Shown here: positions 25,901 through 34,900 of the stretch, piece by piece
How positions within the stretch are numbered: position 1 is the first letter of the stretch
Layout: every line of letters begins with the position of its first letter
Assembly: GCA_003864495.1 (NCBI GenBank)
Contig: ML133380.1
Location: 434,001 to 498,000 of the forward strand
Reading direction: 5' to 3'
Source of the DNA: Nemopilema nomurai
Lineage: Eukaryota > Cnidaria > Scyphozoa > Rhizostomeae > Rhizostomatidae
DNA: 64,000 nucleotides
Notes under the pieces: generated by a model
Told to the model about the DNA's origin: nothing
What the model saw: only the letters and a program-made list of their open reading frames with translations
Database searches by the model: none
Position numbers and translations under genes: made by a program

Positions 25901-28900
25901 GCTCACTCACTGGTGCTTCTGTTGTCATTGGCTGCTCTGGGAAATCCACTGGCCTTGGTAATGCTGCAGGCCCAGGGTAAGTCTCAGGTTCCGGTCTAGG
26001 TACATTTCCAGCACCGGGTCCGGCCACTGGTTGCTGCACAAGAGGCAGTACCGGCAGAACTGGAACCACTGGTATAGCCGGGACACACCCAACACCGGGA
26101 CACGTGGCGCAACTTACTGATGGACACACCACTGTTGTCACTGGCATGCAATGGATGCATGGACACAAGGCACAACTCACTCCTTGGCAGCTCTTGAAAA
26201 CGTTGCATGCTGAAGTTGTTGTCATTGTTGTGTTTTTGCCGCCCGGTCGCTGCACTGGTGGTGTTCCGGTCCCATATCCCGGTACACCTGGCCTAGCAGT
26301 AGTAGCAGCTCCTTGTATGTTAGGTGTGCCAGCTTGCGGCTTGAGTGCATACGGGGGGCGACTTTGTTGCGTTTGGGGTGCTTGAGCACCACCCTGCTCA
26401 TTTTGACCCTGCCCATTCTGACCTTGCCCATTCTGACCTTGTCCATTCTGACCTTGCCCATTCTGACCTTGTCCATTCTGACCTTGTCCATTCTGACCTT
26501 GTCCATTCTGACCTTGCCCATTCTGACCTTGCCCATTCTGACCTTGCTCATTCGGGCCTTCTCCATTTTGCTCTTGCCCATTTTGCTCCTGCCCGGTTTC
26601 TTCTTGCCCACCTGGCGCATCGGCCGGTCTCTCACTTGGTGACGGGGGCTGCATGGGCCTACCTGCCGGCATTGGCCCCCCCGGCTTGGGTTTGCTTCCA
26701 CCACCGTTTTGCTGTTTATTGACATGTGGTGGCCGGGGTGCTGTGAATGGTGACCCAATGCTTGGAATGGTGAATGGCGACTCAGACGAACCTGTTGGCT
26801 GCATGGTTGTGGTGGAGAATCCGGTTGCGGACTGAGGGGTGGGTGTAGCCGGGGTAAGGGTAGGCTGCGAGTAGTTGACCTCTGGGGTTGTCTCAGGCTG
26901 CGTTGTTGTTGGGGTGGTCGGCCTCTTCTTATGATGTCCCCTCCATTTACCCCTACTCTTGTGCTGCTTCTTGCCTTTCTTCTTCTCACATGGAAACCCG
27001 AACTTGCAGTTCACAAATATCATTTGTACATTTGGCTTTGTGCTCGCAGCCTTGCTTCCCGATGGCTGCGATGGAACATTCTGCACTACCTGCACTGGCG
27101 CCTGCGCTGCACCGCTTTGGCATGGTGCTACGCATGGTACTGGATTCGTGGTGAATGGTGGATGACTGGCTGGCGTAGTCTGCGATTGCATTGGAGCTGT
27201 AGTTGAAGGCGCTCCGGTTGTGGAAACTGTCGTGGCAGTTGCTGTTGTTGTTGTTGCTGCTGTTGTTGCTGGAATGGGTGGGGTGGATATGACGGTTGTC
27301 GCTGCAGGTGTTGTTCGCAAGGACTGAATCGAAGCTGGCCTGCCCTCAGGAGACGGGGGAGTCTTCTTGTGCTTTCGCTTCTTCTTTCGCTTTGTTGTTG
27401 ACGGTATTGTACTCGTATAATGAGTTGCAATTGGTCCTTGTTCTCCTGTCTCTGGCCCCCCGGTACTTGGCTGCGTAGTCATTCTTGTAGATACATATGG
27501 TCCTGAGCCAGTTGCAACCCCACTCTCCGGAAGACTTGTTGTAGCTGGTGTTGTTCTTGTCGTGGTTGCGGTTGTTGACGGTTTCGTTGTGGTTGCTGTT
27601 GTTGACGGTTTCGTTGTGGTTGCTGTTGTTGACGGCTTCGTTGTGGTTGCTGCTGTTGACGGCTTCGTTGTGGTTGCTGTTGTTGATGGTTGTGTAGTGG
27701 TTGCTGCAGTGGATGGCTGTGTTGTGGTTGCTGCTGTTGTGGATCCGTACGTCACTACAGTGGTTGTTGGAATTGTTCTTGGTGTTGTTGCGGGTGTTTT
27801 ATATGGAACTCCTGCGTAGCCCTTGAAGTGTCCTCCACCTGGCCTTCCGCCGTGCGTCAAATTCGTAGATTGGTAATTCGGGATTTTGTATTGTCCACCA
27901 TGGTTCTGGCTATGACCGACTTTAGCAGGGCGTGGCAAGGATGCCACTCCCCCAAAGCTATGCGTCACTGGAGGTGGTTTCGTTTTCAAGGTTGTGTGCC
28001 TTTAGAGGTAAAAATGATATATGACAATGACGTAATAACTGCCAATTTTTGAAGGTACTCGCTCGAGTTTTCCACTTTATAAGTTCAGCTTTATCACTTT
28101 ATCATTGCGAAATTGGTATGTCTTGTTGTAGCATGAAAATGAAATGCAGATTAACTGTATAAGCAACGTTTGCTAAAACTGCCAAAAGAAAGCTTCGAAG
28201 AACGTTTTTATAAATGTTTTTTTGTTTTCTTCATAAATCTCTTTTTTGATTCGTTTTCGTTTCTTAATGAAAAATGTGCTTAATGGAATGATGGCTGATT
28301 AAGGCTAAGTGACTGGAATTTTGTCAAATCTTTAGACATGCATTTCCTACTGTCACACTCCTCATTCCAGACCCCTTACAGTCCTCTTACAGTCAAGTTT
28401 TCTCGCTTACCTCGTTACTGTTGATGACACCTTTGTTGTCTTTCTAACTTTCGGTGTTGCTGTTGTTGTCGGCCTTTTCTTCAATTTCCAGAGTTTGTCC
28501 GTGATCGGAATTTTCTTCCCGCCCAGCGCTTTGACCTTCTTCGTCTTTGTACAGTCCGGACATTTGGTGGTCGTCTTTGGCTTCGGAGTTGTGTGCTTCG
28601 ATTTCGGTTTCTTTTTCTTTGGTGGACCGGCTTTGAACATCGAGTTTTCGCTCGGTTTCATGGTGGGAACAGCCGGTCGCTTTTTGTTATCGACCGGACT
28701 TGACTGGGGCATGTTCGGAGGGTTGTTCGGGTAGTGATCCGGAAAAGCACCCGGATACTCGTATGGTCTGTTTTGGTTATTAAAACCGTTTAGCGGCTGG
28801 ATGCTTCCAAACTGCTGCTGATTTGATTGCTCTGGTGACGGGGGATACTGGTTCGGGCCTTGAGGAAATGCAGCCTGTGGTTGTGGCTGCACGCCATAAC

Positions 28901-31900
28901 CGCCTTGCGGGAAAACCATTGTAGGAACTCTTTCATTTACCTGGACCCCATACTCGCCTTGCCCGGCAAGCGGTAGGTTCAATGTAACCGACTCCGGACC
29001 AATGCAGTCGGCTACACTGATACCCACGCACTGTCTCTTAGTCGATGCGTCCACCTTATTAGTTGGTGTCTCCTTAGACGTCGGTCTGTTTATTGTCTTC
29101 TTACTCACGTGGTCCAACTCTTCTCCTGATTCTTTGGTTGGAGCGCCACCCTGCCTTACTGTTGTCATACGTCTACCACTACTTCCAGGAAACAAAGAAT
29201 TTACTTCCGCTTCCCATGTCTTGTTTTTGACCTGCGGTGGCTGTTTCTTCAGGGCTACTTTCATACTCTTGAATGTTGCATGATCAACAATGTTCGCCTG
29301 CTGCTTCTCCTCACCCACATGGCTCTTCACTTTCGTCTTCGTCTTACTTTCAGTCTTCTTAGCTTTGTCTGCATGAGTTCCTTTTGAGTTTGCATTGCTC
29401 AGCCGCCTTGTGTTCATGCTCCTTATTACCTGAATTCCGTCCGGGGCCTTTTCAAACTTACCCGGCTTGTGTATTGCGTGTCCTGACAACTTTTCACCTA
29501 TTGATTTACCGCCATTGAGATTCCTCATCAAGTTCGAGAACAGCTTCTTATGCTCGGTCGACTCTTCATCGCGGTCATACCCTACATCCTGATCATCTAT
29601 CTTCTCTACTTTGGTTGTTTGTTTGCCGATATCTCCTTTGCGAAGTCCCTCCTCACTCACAAATACATTTCTTTCCGGATGCCCGGTCTTCGATGGATAC
29701 GGAATCTTAGCTAATTTCTCTTCAGCTAGCTTGGCCTCGTTCCAGAACGAATTCACTTCAACCGTTGGAGATTCATTCACGGGTGCTTCTTCCGGATCTT
29801 CAATTTCCGACTTGCTAATTGCGGTTTGTTCCGTACCGGGTCCTTTCTCATACGTGTTGTACGCTGACGGTCCGGATACATGCGCTTCTTCTAAGTCAGC
29901 GATCTCGGACAATCCAAAAGAATCCTTAATGTCCGGGATACTTACGTCATAGTCATTCGTTCCATTATACAAACTAAAACCAGGCCTGGGAACCTTGGAT
30001 CGCGTGTCGATGAAATCTTCATTTTCAATCTCACTTTGGTCGAACGGTCGCTCGTATCCTCCTTCGTCCTCCGAAGCGAACTCACTCTGGTCACTTCGCT
30101 GCACAACCCCACTTCTGTCATTTCTTTCATATGAATCCCCGGGCTGGTTCTCGTTCTTGGCCATTACCGCGCTGTTTGCCTTCCTTCCCGCATTGTGCCT
30201 GGCCATTCCGACTGTTGATACCGCAAGGATCTGCGCTGTCTCCTTTGCTTTTTCAGTCTCTTCTTCGTCCTCTGCATTCGGCTCTTCTTGATCCATGTCT
30301 CCAGATGAATTGTCATCAATGTAGTCATTGATAACTTTGACAATGTTTCTCGTTGGAATGCTCCGGCGATTCTTTGTTGTCGGCCTTTCCTTGGTGCCAT
30401 AGCGCCCGCCTATAAAAGTCATTTACGTGATTGTAAAATAATGCTAGCATTCCGAACAGCCTCTCCCTTCTGAAAAGCTTCTTCAACTATTAACGCAAAC
30501 AGTAGAAGGCAATCTATCTTTAATGTATTTTGTAGAAGTTTGTTTCTGTCTATTAAGCCAAACTATAGAATTTAGTATCATGTTTCCTGTCATTTAATCG
30601 AATCTGTCTAGAGCTTTCAAATGCTCCGTATTTAAGTAGTTTCTGGTCGTTATTCTAAATCCGTCACGAAATTACACTCACCGTCAAGCGAATATATAAA
30701 TGTTTATTTGCATTGCAGCTATTATTTGTGTAGCTTTATTTACTAGTTATTTACTAACATTTTTTTTCTTACCATTTTCATAGCCTGCAATATTTTGCTG
30801 AATGTCCATCAAATTCTGCTCGCTCTCCTCCACATCCCTCTTTCCTTTCCGTTTGGGCAATCGCAAGCTGTCAAGAACCATCCCACGTGGGCTCATCGAT
30901 TTCTGCCTCAGGTTAATTCGGCTTCTTTTTTCGATGTCATTTTCGTTGTTGTTTACCTCTGGCCTCTTTCCCGTTGCAGCCTCGATCAACGCTCTGCCAG
31001 CCCGCCATCTTTTGACATTCTAAAGCAAAGGTAAGTTTTCATTTATCATTTGAATCATTCGTAATATTCCGTCGATGTCCGAATGCGCTTAACTTTACCA
31101 GGCATCGCTACTTCAGCAATCCTCACTAAAATTATGTCACATGCTATTGGCCTTAAAATTTTAATGAGAGCTCTATATCGCTATAACTACTAAAAATTCA
31201 TTGGAATGGTTGAAAGGCAATTCGAGCCTAAATCTTGGGGGATATTTCAGCTTGCATATGAAACTTAGATGCCATCCAAAATGTTTCTGCCCCACATTTG
31301 GTCTCAGACTATTGCACGCGAGTTCAACCATAAAAATGAACCTTACCTTTTTGTCTAAGTTCCAGAAATCACTTCCAAGACTTCTTATCGCCTCTCGTTT
31401 CCTCTTCTCCATCACGAGTTTGATCCTTTTTCTTCTTGACTTGGCTTTCCCAATCTTCCCCAACGGGGTCGCAAACTGAGCTGCACTTTTGTGGCTTTCC
31501 TTTTCTCCGTGCGACTGTTTCACTGAATGTGATTTGTGTTTGTGATGCGCGTTCGTCTCTTCGTAAGCTCCTTTCCCATCAACCGATGCTCCCTCGTTCT
31601 TCAATTCCGTGTCAGATTCTGCCATTCCATTCCTGTCCTTGGTCTGCTTTTTATAATGCTTACTGACCTTTCTATGCCCCTGTGACTGTTTTTCGGCATT
31701 CATATTGGCAACTGCAGCATATCCAGGCTTCCCAGGGTCTGTGCCAATTTTCGGACCCCTCATATTTGTTATCGCTGGATCGTTAGGGCTTGGCTGGTTT
31801 CTATTGGTTAATGGCATAGAAACTGAATGCGCCTTGCCAGCGTTTTCTGTACGTTGAGGCTTCGCAGCCTCCGCTGTTTTAACATCACTCCCTGTGTCTA

Positions 31901-34900
31901 ATTTACCTCCTTCCCTTGCCTCAAAGCTGGGGTTCATTTTAAGGTACGCTGCTTTCATGTGCTTGAAGTCATTTTGATCTTGCCTCTCTTTCGTGTCATA
32001 TCCTACATTACTTCCTATCTTTTCTAGTTGGCACTAGATACCTCTACCTGAAAGAAGGGCATTTTCTGCGCTTGGTAAGGCATTTCATCTGGCTTCGATG
32101 CCGGTTCCGCCTTGACATATTCGTCATACCTAGTTGTCGGGTTAGGATTGAGTTTACGCCTGAAGGCTTTGCCACTTTCCGTTGAACTTTCGGCAATCGA
32201 ATTTACCGAGCGACGGGATCTCCCCATTCGATCAGCGTCATCCTCGTAGTCGTCGTTGCCAAGCAGCCTGCTGGAATCCCCTTGCGCGTAGTCATCATCA
32301 TCAGAATCTTCGTCCTCATCTCCCTCAATGTCATTCTCCCCGGTAAGGTAAGGCGCAAGTCCGATTGGTAAGTCTCTTCCTCCTTGAAATTCCTCTTTAG
32401 GCGATTTTCTCCTTGCACCGTATGGTTCCCAGGGAAAAATCGCGAAAGCTCTTCGTACAATTTGCGATGCTTTTCGAATACTTCTTTAGACACGGGTTTT
32501 AAGTTACGAACTTTGTTTTCGTCGTCTCCGGATGAGCCGGAACTGTGTCGTTGCGAGTCGTCAAAACTCTTTAAGATTTTCTTTCTCTCTTCATCTACGT
32601 GATTAAGCTTTGCAACTACGTCAGAGTTTGCATTCGACCCATTCCCCGCTTTGGCTGGTGAACCATCGGAATGCATGACGTCATGGCCAAAAAAAGAATG
32701 CAACCATTTTTTGTCAGAATGCGACAGCGAATTTCCATTGTCGCCTTTTTTACTATTACTCTTTGACGCTTGTTTTACGCCAATTTTCGAGTTCAACTTA
32801 TTCTGCGATTTAATCAAATGCCCATTTTTTCGCATGTTGCTATCAAAGACTTTTGGTAAAGTTCTTTCATTATGGCCTAAGTCTCCTTTAACTCCTTTCG
32901 CCTCCACTTCGGACAGCATAAAGTCCTTTAGAATTATCATTCCGCTGCCTTCGGCATTCGAGTCCGGATGCGGTCCATTGTCGCCTGAACCCGAAGAAGC
33001 TTCCGGTTCGTCTTGTGCAGAGGAGTCGTCGCTTGATCTTTTGACTTGCTTGTTGCTCGAACTGGTTGCCGTCGAAACTTCTTGATCGGGTGGCCATTTT
33101 CCTAAAGGGAAGAGTCAGAGATAATGTCAAGCGAAGTTTATTCCGTTCAATTTCAAACTTTGCTTGCCTTTTTATCATTTTTCCCATTTCAAGGCAGCGG
33201 ATAAAACTGTTCTTGTCGATCAAACTTCCATTTCTTTGCACTGCTCTTTAGAATTCACATTTTTCATGTTTCTTGTTATCTATTCAAAACATTCTTAAGA
33301 TACCTGAAGAATAAACATTCTTCGGTGAAATGTTTACCTTAGGCCCAGAATTTCCTTCCAGTAACTGGTTTGTTAAGTGAACGTGTAACCTTGGAACTAA
33401 CTATTTACAATTTACTCAAGTTTATACACATTCGAAGTGTTTTACCCAGTGTCATTTCCTAACTGATTTCTCGATAACCAATAATTATGTTAATTACCAT
33501 TTGTGGGCGTGAACTTGAATAAAGAAACTACAGACTTTTAATTCTCGGCAAAAACAGCTACGTCTTGCGCAGTCTTGTGTATAGCTAATTCAAATATTCA
33601 TTGTTTTCGAATTATACACAATATATTATGTATTTTATAACTTTCATCGTAATTAGGTTTTGTATTTCTGGCTTCGAGTGCAACTTGACTAACGCCCCTC
33701 CAGCTAAATGGAGTTTCACTGGCTCATTTTTATCTTGCACAATTGAATCAAAGGCTTAAACGATGCCATCAAATTAGCGAAATCTGAGATGCGAAACGAA
33801 TTTGATGCTCAAGTTGGCAATAAAAGATGTCTGGTACTATGTGCCGTCACTTAGGGCACTGTTAAGGAAGTGACCATAATTTTACATTATAAAATGACTG
33901 ATTCCCTGGAACATCTGGAAAATTATCGTCAAAAACTAGGCAGCTCTGCTAGCCATGAGAGAATACTTTCTTGCCATCCCAAGGACTATTTCTTACTTTA
34001 CTTAGGCACTGAGGTAACTATGAAAATACCCTTGTCGAATCTGCACTTTTACAGAGACAGTGCATCCGTTGTGAAACATGAAGGCTGCATAGAAAGCATC
34101 CTGCCCGCCCTTGCAATTCTTTCTTATCGCAATGTAAATATACGATGTAGAAAAGGCCTACGAATGAATAGGACCCTTTCGCGTCATTTGCAATTATCCT
34201 AATGAATATGCAAATCGAATAAGACCCACCCATACACTGAAATTTAGACGGCTTGTACCACAGGATTCAATATGAACACTTGACTTCTTAATTGCAAGAT
34301 GTTTCCCTAATCTTGAATCCTTGGTATTCATTTTTAGCTGCTTAGAAAGCTTAAAGATCTCGACACAGGTGCTGGAAGAGCTGCCCGGTTTGCAGTGTTT
34401 CGTCAGGCGAACTTCCATAGACGCCAAAAGTAGCCGCAAATATTTTGTAATCTTTAACCTCGATTCAGGTTTTTGTGGAACTTTAAGCCAGCGTAAAACA
34501 ACTTTATCACATTTTGGAATAGCAAATGAAATTGCAAAAATTGTTAACAATTAAAGGGCTCACAATTTCTCACTTAAAACAACTCTTAATGTTTTGGGTC
34601 AGTGTTAGACATTTACGTCCGTAGTAAATATCTAATACTTAACGATATTATGGTGAAATTTTACAGTATTTGATGTTCCAATGTCTTTTTAAAATATATC
34701 TCGGTTAAAATGAAAGCTATTTTTCATTTTCAGTCTTTAAATTTAAGATATGCTGGCTAAGGTTTTTAATTTCAATTTGAATATTGAAAAAGCTGGAATG
34801 TTACGGAACCCAGCATTGAACACTGATAAAATTTTAGCACACGACTTTTGAATGAATGTAGTGGAAATTTTGAAACGCGAGATTAACCATTGTTTACAAG

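Noticed and set aside
31173..31346. Continuation of the exon 2 frame below 31347 as coding
   Set aside because: A strong donor GTAAGG occurs at 31346, the downstream residues lose the charged composition, and exon 3 joins in phase from the donor.
9645..33101. Gene 1 as a pseudogene
   Set aside because: More than ten kilobases of exons (4, 5, 8, 9, 14, 16 and others) are fully open, and all splice sites agree. The indels are single bases, mostly in homopolymers or repeats.
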